Source: Iodidimonas nitroreducens
GTDB lineage: Bacteria; Pseudomonadota; Alphaproteobacteria; Sphingomonadales; Rhodothalassiaceae
NCBI RefSeq assembly: GCF_008579165.1
Contig: NZ_BKCN01000012.1
Strand: one strand, 5' to 3'
Length of the DNA: 64,000 bases
Position 1 is the stretch's first letter. Each line of letters opens with the position of its first letter. The position numbers were made by a program, and so were the translations under genes. Shown piece after piece: positions 47,711-57,837 of this stretch. The notes under the pieces were generated by a model. It was not told the origin of the DNA and made no database searches. It was given only the letters and a program-made list of their open reading frames with translations.

Positions 47711-47755
47711 CCATCCGCCCCCTTTCCATCCGCCCCCTTTCCATCCGCCCCCTTT
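47711..47755. repeat. Three perfect copies of a 15-base tandem repeat
   Basis: CCATCCGCCCCCTTT occurs three times without interruption at 47711-47725, 47726-47740 and 47741-47755, in the gap between the flavoprotein stop and the SDR start. It is a likely variable-number site. Confidence 0.9.
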
Positions 47756-48987
47756 CAATCTACCGCGCAGTCTTTCAACGGGATCAAAGGATCGGCGATC
47801 CGGGCCGGATCAAGGCGGCTGGCTTTGGCGATCAGGGATTTTCCCTGAATAAAATCCTTCGTTTGGTTGATCGCCTCAACCGCCCGGATATGATCATCGA
47901 CCAGATGCACAAGGCTGATGCAGTCCCCATCTGTGGAATGGCGAGCGATCATCTGATGGGATGGCGCGTTCACATCTGTGGGGATCAATCCTGCGCTTTG
48001 CAGCTTATAATGATATTGATCCGACCAGAACCAGGGCGTGGGCCGATAGCGGGTGGGGATGCCCAGAATGTTTTGGGCCACAACTTTGGCCTGATCCACG
48101 GCATTTTGCACCGATTCCAAACGAATAAGCCCTGCATCGGGATAAGGAAAACGGGTGCAATCGCCACAGGCATAAATATCGGGGACCGATGTTTCGCCAT
48201 ATTCATTCACCAGAATGCCATCATCGGTTTTGATCCCGGCGCTTTCGGCCAGCGCTGTTTCCGGGCTGCTGCCAATCCCGGCAAGAATCAGATCGGCGGC
48301 TATCTGCTGATCCGATGAAATCCGCAAATGATAGCCGCTCATCTGCTGCTCGATCCCCACAAGATAAGCCCCCAGATGAAAATGCACGCCCATGGCCTCG
48401 TGTTTTCTTTGCAAAAAATCGGCAATGAAGGGCGAAGCCGTGCGCGATAACAGGCGCGGAGCGATGTCGATCACATTGACCCCAGCCCCCATGGATACCG
48501 CTACAGACGCCACTTCAAGCCCGATATAGCCGGCCCCCATGATCGCCAGCCTGATCCCGGGCTTCAGCCTTGCCCTGAGCGCCAGAGCATCATCAAGGCT
48601 GCGCAGATAATGCACGGGCAGGCCCTTTGTCATAGCCGGGGGTAGGGTTTTGGCCCGGGCCCCGGTGGCCAGAACGAGCCGATCATAGGCCAGAACGCGG
48701 CCCGCCGCATCGCGGATTTTCTTGCCAGCCGCATCGATGGCGCAGGCCCGAAAGCCGGTGAGGAGGTGGATGCCCTTGTCCTCGTAAAAAGAGGGCGGGC
48801 GCAGGAAAAGCGCCTCCGGCTCGACCTCATCCTTCAAAAAGGCTTTTGACAGCGGCGGACGTTCATAAGGCGGCATGGCTTCATCGCCTATGAGGGTGAT
48901 GGCGCCGCCAAAGCTTTTGGCATTGGCAAGGCTGATGGCGGTTTGCGCCCCGGCCTGACCGCCACCCTTGATGACCACATGCTGCAT
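47755..48987 (-). CDS. FAD-dependent ferredoxin/rubredoxin reductase
   Basis: 410 residues, intact. Two dinucleotide-binding folds: FAD site VIKGGGQAGAQTAISL and NAD(P) site LAIMGAGYIGLEVA. Also PPYERPPLSKAFL, VLATGARAK, and DIYACGDCTRFP with C-terminal VESVQNAVDQAK-type motif. Typical of the reductase component of P450, dioxygenase or monooxygenase systems. No ferredoxin or oxygenase is adjacent; the downstream SDR is the only same-strand neighbour. The physiological partner is unknown. Confidence 0.88.
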   Translation of the reverse strand: MQHVVIKGGGQAGAQTAISLANAKSFGGAITLIGDEAMPPYERPPLSKAFLKDEVEPEALFLRPPSFYEDKGIHLLTGFRACAIDAAGKKIRDAAGRVLAYDRLVLATGARAKTLPPAMTKGLPVHYLRSLDDALALRARLKPGIRLAIMGAGYIGLEVASVAVSMGAGVNVIDIAPRLLSRTASPFIADFLQRKHEAMGVHFHLGAYLVGIEQQMSGYHLRISSDQQIAADLILAGIGSSPETALAESAGIKTDDGILVNEYGETSVPDIYACGDCTRFPYPDAGLIRLESVQNAVDQAKVVAQNILGIPTRYRPTPWFWSDQYHYKLQSAGLIPTDVNAPSHQMIARHSTDGDCISLVHLVDDHIRAVEAINQTKDFIQGKSLIAKASRLDPARIADPLIPLKDCAVD

Positions 48988-49100
48988 ATCTCACCTGTTT
49001 CTGATCAGAATAGTTTGAATGTGATGGATGATTGCTTCCACCCTTATGATGAACGGGTTAGCATGAAAACATGGGCGCTTCATCATCGAGTGCGGATATC

Positions 49101-51555
49101 ATGTCAAAAACCAGCGATCCACAGGATCGGCAGCCAGCGGCTAAAGAAGAAAGCGCGACCGGCGCCCCTCATGAGCGGGAATTGCGCTTGGCGCTGGTGT
49201 GTTATGGCGGGGTTTCGCTCGCTGTTTATATGCACGGGATCACCAAGGAAATCTTGAAACTGGTGCGGGCCTCGCGGGCAAGCCATGATGCGCGTACCCT
49301 TTCGGTGGGGGGCGAATGCAGCTATGAGGATGCAACGCCGGGTATTCGGGATGAAACCGATAGCGAGCGGATTTATTATGAATGTCTGTGTGGCATCAGC
49401 TCGATGTTGATCTGCGGGTGGTGGTGGATGTGCTCGCCGGGGCCTCAGCCGGGGGCATCAATGCGGTGATGCTGGCCCGGGCGCTTGCTTATGATCTCTC
49501 CCTCGATCCCCATCGCGATTTATGGCTCAATCTGGCCGATGTCACGGAATTGCTTGATCCCATGGGCCGGGCGGGCCTGTGGTCAAAGCCCTATATGCGG
49601 CCTTTTTTATGGACCTTGGGGCAGTGGCGCAAAAAACGCGCCGAAGAATTGGGGGCTTTGGGGCAGGACCCTGAAGTGACGGAGAAAATTTCGCTGTTCA
49701 CCCGTTCGCGCTGGTTCGAGCCACCCTTTTCCGGGGTCAGAATGAGCCAGATGATGCTGGATGCGGTGGTGGCCATGGGGGGGTCGGATGGTGGCCCGCA
49801 ATCGTTATTACCTCGGGGGCAGGCGCTTGATCTTTTTGTCACCACCACCGATTTCTGGGGCCATCGCGAAGCCATCACTTTGCATGATCCGCCTTTGATC
49901 GAGGAACGCGAGCATCGCCATACTTTGCGGTTTTCCTATGTGCGGCAGGCCGATGGCACGGTCATCAGCGATATGGGGATGGATGATCGGGCATCATTGG
50001 CGTTTGCCGCGCGGGCCACAAGCTGCTTTCCCGGGGCCTTTCCGCCGGCGCGTTTGGCGGAAATGGATGCAGTGGCCAAAGACCGAAAAATATCATGGAT
50101 CGGGCGCGCGGCATTTTTGGAACAGAATTTTTCCGATCTGATCGATGCCGGTGAAGACCCCGAAGATGCCGCTTTCATCGATGGCAGCGTTTTGATGAAC
50201 AAGCCGATTTCTTTGGCGATTGAAGCCGTGCAGAGCCGGGCCGCGCATCGGGAAGTGGATCGTCGGCTGGTTTATATCGAGCCCAATCCCGAAGTGCGGC
50301 GCAGCTTTGCCCGTGAAATTCCGGGCTTTTTCAAAACCATCAAGGCGGCGATGTCGGATATTCCGCGCAATCAGCCGATCCGCGATGATCTGGAATGGCT
50401 GGCTGAATTCAATCGCCATGTGCGCCTGCAAAGGCAGGTGGTGGAGGCGGTGCGCCCCAATGTCATGCGGATGATCACCGCATTGATGGGTGAACGCCTT
50501 GATGCCGCGCCCGATGCGGGACGGCTGATCACCTGGCGCGGCACCGCCAATGAATCCGCCGCGCGCGATGCCTCTTATGCTTATGATGGCTATGCTCGGG
50601 TTAAGGTTTTGTCGGTTTTATCGGATGTGGCGGAAAAGGTGCAATATTGCGCGCGCTTACGGGATCGCATGCTATCTGAGGCGATGATCGATGAATGGGC
50701 TTGGCGCACCGGTGTGCGCCCGGTTGGCAATGCCTCGCAGCAAAGCCAGAATAGCGATGGCGTGATCTGGATCCGGTTTTTGCGGCGCTTTGATGTGCGC
50801 TATCGCATTCGCCGGATGCGTTTCATGATCCGCCGGGTGAATGAGCTTTATCGCGAATTGCTGCGCGATGATGGGGCCTGCGACCCCCGCCTGGCCCGGG
50901 CCTGGTCAATAGCCTGAAGGCCAGCCTTTATCGTCATGTGGATGAGATCCGAAATCGCGATCAATGGCCGCGCTGCGATGCTGCCACCAATGGCCCGGCA
51001 ACCAATCAGGCTGCGATTGATGCGCTGATGGAGCAGATGGCGGCGCAGATGAATTTACCGGCAGCAGATATCGATCTCGATCAGCTTTTGGCGCAGGCAG
51101 GCACGCATTGCCCTGATGCCTATCTTTGGCGGGAATTGGTGATCGCCTATCTTGGCTTTGCTTATTATGATGTGCTGACCTTTCCCATGTCGCACTGGAA
51201 ATCTTTGGATGAGCTTGATGATATCAAGGTTGATCGGATTTCGGTGAATGATGCCAACAGCCTGCGCAAAGGCAGCTCGCGCGAGCTTTTGAAGGGCGTG
51301 GAACTGGGGAATTTCGGGGCCTTCTTCTCGCGAAAATTCCGTGAAAATGATTATTTATGGGGTCGGCTCACGGGGGCAGAGCGTTTGATTGATATTCTGG
51401 CCACTGCCGCCCCTGAAGCCGTGCAATCGGGCAATTTCAATATCATGGAAATGAAAAAGCGCCTGTTTTTATCGATTTTGGATGCCGAAGCCCCGCATCT
51501 GACCTTGATCCGCGATGAAATCAAATCCCTGCGCCTTGATGCGCAAAAGATGTGA
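49101..51555 (+). CDS. Large patatin-like protein, DUF3376 type (two frame breaks)
   Basis: About 818 residues. It starts at ATG 49101 or 49071. Patatin elements: ELRLALVCYGGVSLAVYMHG, nucleophile motif GASAGGINAVML and acid motif FIDGSVLMNKP. A long C-terminal region characteristic of this group has ALMGERLDAAPD and LTFPMSHWKSLDELDDIKVDR. One G is missing near 49393, and one C near 50902 (CGGGCCTGGTC). The family has predicted acyl-hydrolase activity; substrate and role are unknown. Downstream TauE lies 68 bases away. Confidence 0.85.
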
Positions 51556-51623
51556 TAGCTAGCCTGAACCTCGCATGATGCTTTTGTTCTTTTGCTCCAA
51601 CATGGCCTGAAAGTCCCGATAAA

Positions 51624-52445
51624 GTGCCAGAATTCATGATCGATCTTTTAAGCATGGCTGCCCTGCTTTCAGTGGCGGCGATTGTGGCCGGGCTTTTGGC
51701 CGGGCTTTTGGGGATCGGTGGCGGCATTATCATGACCCCGATCCTGTTTCAGGTTTTTTTGCTCCAAGGGGCGGCGGCGGATTGGCGGATGCATATGGCA
51801 GTGGCCAGTTCTTTGGCGATCATCGCCCCCACAACATTTGCCTCGGCCCGCGCCCATGCCCGCCATGGATCGGTGGATCATCAGCTTGCCCGGCTTTGGG
51901 TGCCTGCCGTATCCATGGGGGCGGCGGTGGGGGCCTTATCCGCCCGTTTCATGCCGGGTGATGTCCTGGTTCTGCTCTTTTCCGGCTTTGCTTTCTTTAT
52001 GGCGATCAAGATGCTTTTGCCTTTGGATGGGATGCGCCTCAAGGCCGAAATGCCCAAAGGCCCGGCAGGAACAGTGGCCCCGTTTGTGATTGGCAGCCTT
52101 GCCAGCATGATGGGCATTGGCGGTTCCACCTTTACCGTGCCTTATCTCACTTTATTCGGGGTGCCGGTGCATCGGGCCCTGGGCACGGCGGCGCTGGTTG
52201 GCTCTTTGGTAAGCATCGTGGGGGCGGTGGGTTTTATCATCAGCGGCTGGTCGGTGGCGACAGGGATGCGCACTATGCTCGGCTTTGTTCATCTGCCATC
52301 GGTTTTGCTGATGGTGCCTTTGGCGGTGCTGGCGGCACCCTATGGCGCGCGGCTGGCCCATCGGCTGCAAAGGCGGACCCTTTCGATCCTTTTTGGCTGT
52401 TTTCTGATGCTCACATCGATCCGCCTGCTATCCACTTTGTGGTGA
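51624..52445 (+). CDS. TauE/SafE-type membrane permease
   Basis: 273 residues, intact. Eight hydrophobic segments and two family repeats GLLAGLLGIGGGIIMTP and GSLASMMGIGGSTFTVPYL. Proteins of this group are predicted exporters of sulfite, organosulfonates or similar anions. A start four codons further in (ATG 51636) is possible. No sulfonate metabolism gene is near. Confidence 0.9.
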   Translation: MPEFMIDLLSMAALLSVAAIVAGLLAGLLGIGGGIIMTPILFQVFLLQGAAADWRMHMAVASSLAIIAPTTFASARAHARHGSVDHQLARLWVPAVSMGAAVGALSARFMPGDVLVLLFSGFAFFMAIKMLLPLDGMRLKAEMPKGPAGTVAPFVIGSLASMMGIGGSTFTVPYLTLFGVPVHRALGTAALVGSLVSIVGAVGFIISGWSVATGMRTMLGFVHLPSVLLMVPLAVLAAPYGARLAHRLQRRTLSILFGCFLMLTSIRLLSTLW

Positions 52446-52509
52446 CATGATCTGAAAGATTTCATAGGGCGTAAGATGGATATGACGATGTGACAGGAGT
52501 TTTGCCCCC

Positions 52510-53010
52510 ATGCCAGCGCCCACCCATCCTGCCGCCAAGGCGGCCCAAAATCCATCTGCACCAATGGGTTCAGACGGGATCATCGATCTGATGGCTTATT
52601 TTTCCGCGCCGCGCTTTTGCCGGGGATTTGTTGAAGATATGCGCGGGCAGATGCGGCGGTTCACTGCTGAATTCAAGGCACAGGCAAAAGATGACGCTTT
52701 GTTGATCGATGAGCAGATGATCTATGAAGATGGCGAGCGTTTTGAACGCTGCTGGCAGATGATCAAGGCCGATGGGGGCTGGTCGGCCAGGGCCGAAGAT
52801 GTGGTGGGCAAGGCGCGCATCATCCGGGCGGGCAGCATGGCCGCCATCTGGCGCTATCGGCTTGATCATGCGGGAAAATCGGGAACGATCCGGGTTGGTT
52901 TGCGCGATCATATGGTGTTGCTGGGGGATGGCCTGATGGCCAGTGATACCAAAATCACCAAATTCGGCCTGCCTATTGCGCGGGTCTGGGCGCTTTATAG
53001 CCCGCTGTGA
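52510..53010 (+). CDS. DUF3833-like protein
   Basis: 166 residues, soluble. The core LMAYFSAPRFCRGFVEDMRG, MRRFTAEFKAQ, IDEQMIYEDGER, AEDVVGKARI and MAAIWRYRLDH matches DUF3833, a lipocalin-like small protein of unknown function. Members usually carry a lipoprotein signal; this copy has none. It lies 64 bases after the permease gene and 110 before mutA. Confidence 0.65.
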   Translation: MPAPTHPAAKAAQNPSAPMGSDGIIDLMAYFSAPRFCRGFVEDMRGQMRRFTAEFKAQAKDDALLIDEQMIYEDGERFERCWQMIKADGGWSARAEDVVGKARIIRAGSMAAIWRYRLDHAGKSGTIRVGLRDHMVLLGDGLMASDTKITKFGLPIARVWALYSPL

Positions 53011-53120
53011 GGGGCTTTTTATCATTTTTTGGCTGATCCGATGGCGTGGCTGGTCTTGCCTTTCGAGGGTGTTCGGGCCTAAACCGATGTCTCGATGACA
53101 TGCCGTTTTGGGGATCAGCT

Positions 53121-55109
53121 ATGCCATATGGTGAAAAAGATGCCTTCGTAGCCTTTGATCGGGTGGGCTATCAGGATTGGAAGGCGCTGATCGAGCAGGG
53201 CCTTGATGCGCGATCTTTTTCCAAGGTGATGGAAAGCACCAGCCCGGATGGCTTTGTTATCGCCCCCCTTTATTGCCGCGATCATCCAAAGCCTGATCTT
53301 GATCCCGCCCATCTTTATGCCCCGATCAGATGCCGCTTGGGCGATGCCCGGGGCTGGCAGATCCGCCAGCGGATCGATCATCCCGATCCGGTGCGCGCCA
53401 ATGCCCAGCTTTTAAAGGATCTGGAGCGCGGTGCCACCCATTGCCTGCTCAGCCTTGATCCCATGGCGGAAAAAGGGGTTGCGGTGGGGGATCTGGATGA
53501 TCTGGATCGGCTTCTTTTGGATGTGGATTTAAATCTTGCCCCGGTTTATCTGGATGCCGGGCGGTTTGGGCCTGCTGCTGCTGCGCTTTTGCTGGCCTTG
53601 TGGGATCGGCGCGGGCTAACAGGTGCCCACATGGCGGGTGGATTTGGGATCGATCCTTTAGGCGCGCTGGCCGAAGGTGGCAGCCTTTTATCGTCCTTGC
53701 CCGATGCGATGAAGGAAGCCGGGGCGATTGCCGCCCAATGCCATGATCGCACCCCCCATATCCGGGCGCTTTCCGTGAGCAGCCGGGCTTATCACGGGGC
53801 GGGGGCAAGCCCGGCACAGGAATTGGCCATCGCTTTGGCCTGCGGGCTTTCTTATCTTCGATGCGCTGAAAAAGCGGGTCTTTCGCTTGTGGATGCCGCC
53901 CGGCAGATCAGCTTCAGCCTGATGGCGGATTGTGATGTCACCTTAACGATAGCCAAATTCCGGGCCATGCGGCTTTTATGGTCGCAGCTTCTGGCCGCCT
54001 GCGGGGTGGATGAGCAGGCGATTGATCTGGCGGCTGAAACCGCGCCACGGATGATCAGCCGCTATGATCCCATGGTGAATGTGCTGCGGGCCACCATCGC
54101 CTGTTTTTCTGCGGCCATTGGCGGGGCCGGGGCGATCACCGTGCTGCCCCATAGTGCGGCGCATCGCCATGCTTCAGGGGTGCCGGATGATTTTTCCCGG
54201 CGCATTGCGCGCAATGTGCAGATCATTCTTGCGGAAGAAAGCCATCTGGACAAGGTCATCGATCCGGCGGGCGGCTCCTTTACCATCGAGGCGCAAACCC
54301 ATGATCTGGCGCAGGCGGCCTCGCAGATTTTCCGCAAAATCGAACAACAGGGTGGGATGGAAAAGGCCTTGTGTTCGGGGATGATCGCGCAGCTTCTGGA
54401 TGAAAGCTGGTCGGCATTGGCCAAAAATCTGGCAAGCCGCAAACAGCCGATCACCGGTGTTTCGGAATTCCCAAACCTTGATGAACCGCCGGTGCCCCTT
54501 GATCCTGTCGATCAAGAAGCTTTGGCCAGCCAAATGGGGGGGCAAACCGGGGGGGCAAATGGGGGGGCTTTCGGCGCGCGATGATGCGGCAAGGCTTGAT
54601 CCTTTACCCTTCCGCCCTTTGGCGCAGGATTATGAGCATCTGCGCGCCAGAGCCGATGCCAAAGCTGCTGCCAAAGCTGCTGATAGTGGCGGGCGGCCAC
54701 GCATATATCTGGCGGCTTTGGGGGCGCTGGCCGATCATGGAGCCCGGCTCAACTGGGTGCGCAATGCTTTTGCAACCGGCGGCATTGCTGCCATTGCCGG
54801 TGCGGGGGGGATGGAGCCCGAGGCCATCGCCCAAGCTTTTGCCGGATCGGATGCCCCAGAAGCGGTGATCTGTGGCACCGATGCCCATTATGCCGAGCAT
54901 GGGGCGGCTTTGGCCCGGGCTTTGAAAAAGGCGGGGGCGGGCTTTGTGTATCTGGCGGGCAGAGCCGGTTCTGATGAGGCGGAACTGCGCGCCGCAGGGT
55001 TGATGCCTTTATCCATCAGGGGATCGATCTGGTGAAGCTATTGGGCGCGGCCCATGATCGCTGGGATCAAAAGGATCAAAAAGATCAGGATGAAGGAGAC
55101 AGATCATGA
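53121..55109 (+). CDS. mutA: Methylmalonyl-CoA mutase small subunit MutA (two frame breaks)
   Basis: About 663 codons from ATG 53121 (GGGGA eight bases upstream; ATGs at 53046 and 53100 are alternatives). TIM-barrel domain (HMAGGFGIDPLGALAEGG, SSRAYHGAGASPAQELAIALA, VLPHSAAHRHASGVPDDF, LDKVIDPAGGSFTIE) and a degenerate B12-like C-terminal domain that lacks the Asp-x-His motif, as in known small subunits. The frame changes first in the G7 tract at 54549-54555, where one G too many seems present, and again near 54999, where one G is missing. Its stop overlaps the mutB start (ATGA). With MutB it isomerises methylmalonyl-CoA to succinyl-CoA. Confidence 0.9.
54536..54567. repeat. Three G7 tracts in mutA linker
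   Basis: Seven-G runs at 54536-54542, 54549-54555 and 54561-54567 separated by CAAACC and CAAAT. They encode the Gly-rich hinge between the barrel and the C-terminal domain (GGQTGGQMGG if the middle run is six). They are prone to both slippage and base-calling error. Confidence 0.85.
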
Positions 55110-57286
55110 GCGCCATCCCCGATTTTGCCGCCCTTGATCTGTTTGCGGGCCAAAGCGCTGCGCATCAGCCTGCCCATCCAGATAAGGATGCACGGGATGA
55201 GCCGGCTTTTCTCACCCCGGAAGGGATCGAGCTCAAACCCCTTTATGATGAACAGGATCGCGCTGGCCTTGATTTCATTGATGGGATGCCCGGCTTTGCG
55301 CCCTTTTTGCGCGGGCCATATCCTAGCATGTATGTGGAGCGGCCCTGGACCATCCGGCAATATGCGGGCTTTTCCACGGCCGAAGACTCAAACGCCTTTT
55401 ACCGCCGCAATCTGGCGGCGGGGCAAAAGGGCCTGTCGGTCGCTTTCGATCTGCCCACCCATCGGGGCTATGACAGTGATGACGAGCGGGTGGCTGCCGA
55501 TGTGGGCATGGCCGGGGTGGCGATCGATTCTATTTATGATATGCGGCAATTATTCGCCGGTATTCCCCTTGATCAGATGAGCGTTTCCATGACCATGAAT
55601 GGCGCCGTGCTGCCCATTCTGGCGCTTTTTATCGTGGCGGGCGAGGAGCAGGGAGTTTCACCGCGTGCGCTTTCGGGCACCATTCAAAATGATATTTTGA
55701 AAGAATTTATGGTGCGCAATACCTATATCTATCCGCCCGCGCCTTCGATGCGGATCATTTCCGATATTTTCTCTTATACATCCCAACAGATGCCGCGCTT
55801 CAATTCAATCTCGATCAGCGGCTATCATATGCAGGAAGCCGGGGCCAGCGCCGATCTTGAATTGGCCTATACCTTGGCGGATGGCATAGATTATGCCCGC
55901 GCCGGGATCGCTGCCGGGCTGGATATTGATCGTTTTGCGCCGCGCTTGTCGTTTTTCTGGGCGATTGGCATGAATTTTTTCATGGAAGTGGCCAAGATGC
56001 GGGCGGCCCGGCTTTTATGGGCCAGCCTGATCCAGAAAAATTTCCAGCCGAAAAATCCCAAATCCCTGTCTTTGCGCACCCATTGCCAAACATCGGGTTG
56101 GTCGCTCACCGCCCATGATGTGTATAATAATGTAACCCGCACCTGTATCGAAGCGCTGGCTGCCACCCATGGCCATACCCAATCCCTGCACACCAACAGC
56201 TTTGATGAAGCGCTGGCCCTGCCCACCGATTTTTCTGCCCGGATCGCGCGCAATACCCAGCTTTTGATTGCGCAGGAAAGCGGCACCACCCGCAGCATCG
56301 ATCCCTGGGGCGGCAGCTATTATGTGGAGCGGCTGACCCATGATCTGGCGATCAGGGCCATGGCCCATATCAATGAGGTGGAGGCCGAAGGCGGCATGGC
56401 CAAGGCCATCGAGGCGGGCATCCCCAAAATGCGGATCGAGGAAGCCGCCGCCCGCACGCAGGCGCGGATCGATTCCGGCCGCCAGACCGTTGTGGGGGTG
56501 AATAAATATCCCCTTGATGAAAACGAGGATATCGATGTTCTAAAGGTTGATAATGCGGCTGTGCGCAAAGGCCAATTGGAAAAATTGCAGGCGCTGAAGG
56601 CGGAGCGTGATCAGGATGCGGTGCGCATAGCCCTTGATGCCATGAGCCAAGCGGCCCAAAGCGGTGCGGGCAATCTTTTGGCTTTGGCCGTGGAGGCCGC
56701 CCGGGCCAAGGCCACAGTGGGGGAGATGTCCTTGGCCTTGGAAAAGATTTATGGCCGACACAAAGCGCAGATCAGGGCGATCGAGGGGGTTTATAAAAAC
56801 GCCATGGGCAAGGATAATGGAAAGATAGAAGCGGTTCTTGCAAAGGTTGAGGATTTTCTGGAGCAGGAGGGCCGCAGACCCCGCATCCTGATCGCCAAAA
56901 TGGGACAGGATGGCCATGATCGCGGGCAGAAGGTGATTGCCACCGCTTTTGCCGATCTCGGTTTTGATGTGGATATCGGCCCGCTGTTTCAAACACCAAT
57001 GGAAGCGGCGCGGCAGGCGGTGGAAAATGATGCCCATATTGTGGGGGCCAGTTCCTTGGCGGCGGGGCATCTGAGTCTGGTGCCCGCGCTGCGCAAAGCC
57101 TTGGCTGAATTGGGCCGCGAAGATATTATGATCGTGGTGGGGGGGGTGATCCCGCCTCAGGATTATGAAGCGCTTCATCAGGCCGGGGCCAAAGCCATTT
57201 TCGGGCCCGGCACGGTGATTGCCGATGCGGCTTCTACCTTGCTCGATGATTTGAAGGAAAATCTTGCGGCCCGCAGCCGCCCATGA
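55106..57286 (+). CDS. mutB: Methylmalonyl-CoA mutase large subunit (catalytic)
   Basis: 726 residues, intact. Barrel domain with GPYPSMYVERPWTIRQYAGF, AFDLPTHRGYDSDDERV, RTHCQTSGWSLTAHD and EAL..THGHTQSLHTNSFDEAL; C-terminal cobalamin domain with the base-off histidine motif DGHDRGQKVIATAFADLGF and GASSLAAGHLSLVPAL. Final step of propionyl-CoA oxidation to succinyl-CoA, with B12 as cofactor. MeaB, the chaperone GTPase for this enzyme, is encoded 2.3 kb downstream. Confidence 0.97.
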   Translation: MSAIPDFAALDLFAGQSAAHQPAHPDKDARDEPAFLTPEGIELKPLYDEQDRAGLDFIDGMPGFAPFLRGPYPSMYVERPWTIRQYAGFSTAEDSNAFYRRNLAAGQKGLSVAFDLPTHRGYDSDDERVAADVGMAGVAIDSIYDMRQLFAGIPLDQMSVSMTMNGAVLPILALFIVAGEEQGVSPRALSGTIQNDILKEFMVRNTYIYPPAPSMRIISDIFSYTSQQMPRFNSISISGYHMQEAGASADLELAYTLADGIDYARAGIAAGLDIDRFAPRLSFFWAIGMNFFMEVAKMRAARLLWASLIQKNFQPKNPKSLSLRTHCQTSGWSLTAHDVYNNVTRTCIEALAATHGHTQSLHTNSFDEALALPTDFSARIARNTQLLIAQESGTTRSIDPWGGSYYVERLTHDLAIRAMAHINEVEAEGGMAKAIEAGIPKMRIEEAAARTQARIDSGRQTVVGVNKYPLDENEDIDVLKVDNAAVRKGQLEKLQALKAERDQDAVRIALDAMSQAAQSGAGNLLALAVEAARAKATVGEMSLALEKIYGRHKAQIRAIEGVYKNAMGKDNGKIEAVLAKVEDFLEQEGRRPRILIAKMGQDGHDRGQKVIATAFADLGFDVDIGPLFQTPMEAARQAVENDAHIVGASSLAAGHLSLVPALRKALAELGREDIMIVVGGVIPPQDYEALHQAGAKAIFGPGTVIADAASTLLDDLKENLAARSRP

Positions 57287-57307
57287 TCGGGGCCATTAAC
57301 CCTCAAT

Positions 57308-57757
57308 TTAATGGATGGCATTGGGGCGATAAAAAAGTCCAAGGCGAAAGCTTTCGGCGATCATGCTGGCCTTTTCCACAAAAATCGCTGCACAGGCGGG
57401 CGGGCACTCCGCATAAGCCGTTTCCTCGAAAAGCTGTAGCCAGATGGCAAAATCGCTTTCCGCCAAATTCGTGATTTTGGCATGGGTGGCCATGGGGCGG
57501 CCCTTGAAGCGGGCGGTTTTCAGCATGATCGATGACCAGAAATCGCACATTTTATCCAGATGCTCGGGCCAGGGCTGGCTGATCGATTGCGCAAATAACG
57601 GGCCAAGGCGCGGGTCTTCGCGCACTTTTCCATAAAAGGCGTGCACAAGCCGGCGGATCATCGCCTCATCAATATCGGGATGAAGGGGCAATCGCGGGCT
57701 TCTGGTTTCGCCAGGCATGGGGAGCTTTGTCATGATTGATCTTTTTTCATGCGTCAT
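57308..57757 (-). CDS. Group III truncated haemoglobin
   Basis: 149 residues. Family marks: MIRRLVHAFYGKVREDPRLGPLF, CDFWSSIMLKTARFKGRPMATHAKI (Trp, and the His after GRPM as likely proximal ligand) and FAIWLQLFEETA. A small O2- or NO-binding haem protein. It stands alone on the minus strand between mutB and a TPR gene. A start at the second Met (MTKLPMPGE) is also possible. Confidence 0.9.
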   Translation of the reverse strand: MTHEKRSIMTKLPMPGETRSPRLPLHPDIDEAMIRRLVHAFYGKVREDPRLGPLFAQSISQPWPEHLDKMCDFWSSIMLKTARFKGRPMATHAKITNLAESDFAIWLQLFEETAYAECPPACAAIFVEKASMIAESFRLGLFYRPNAIH

Positions 57758-57837
57758 AAGGGGCTCTGTCTATCATCTGAAACGCATTTCGGCCATCACA
57801 GCTTGCTGAAACTGCCTGCGAATGATCGACGCATCCC

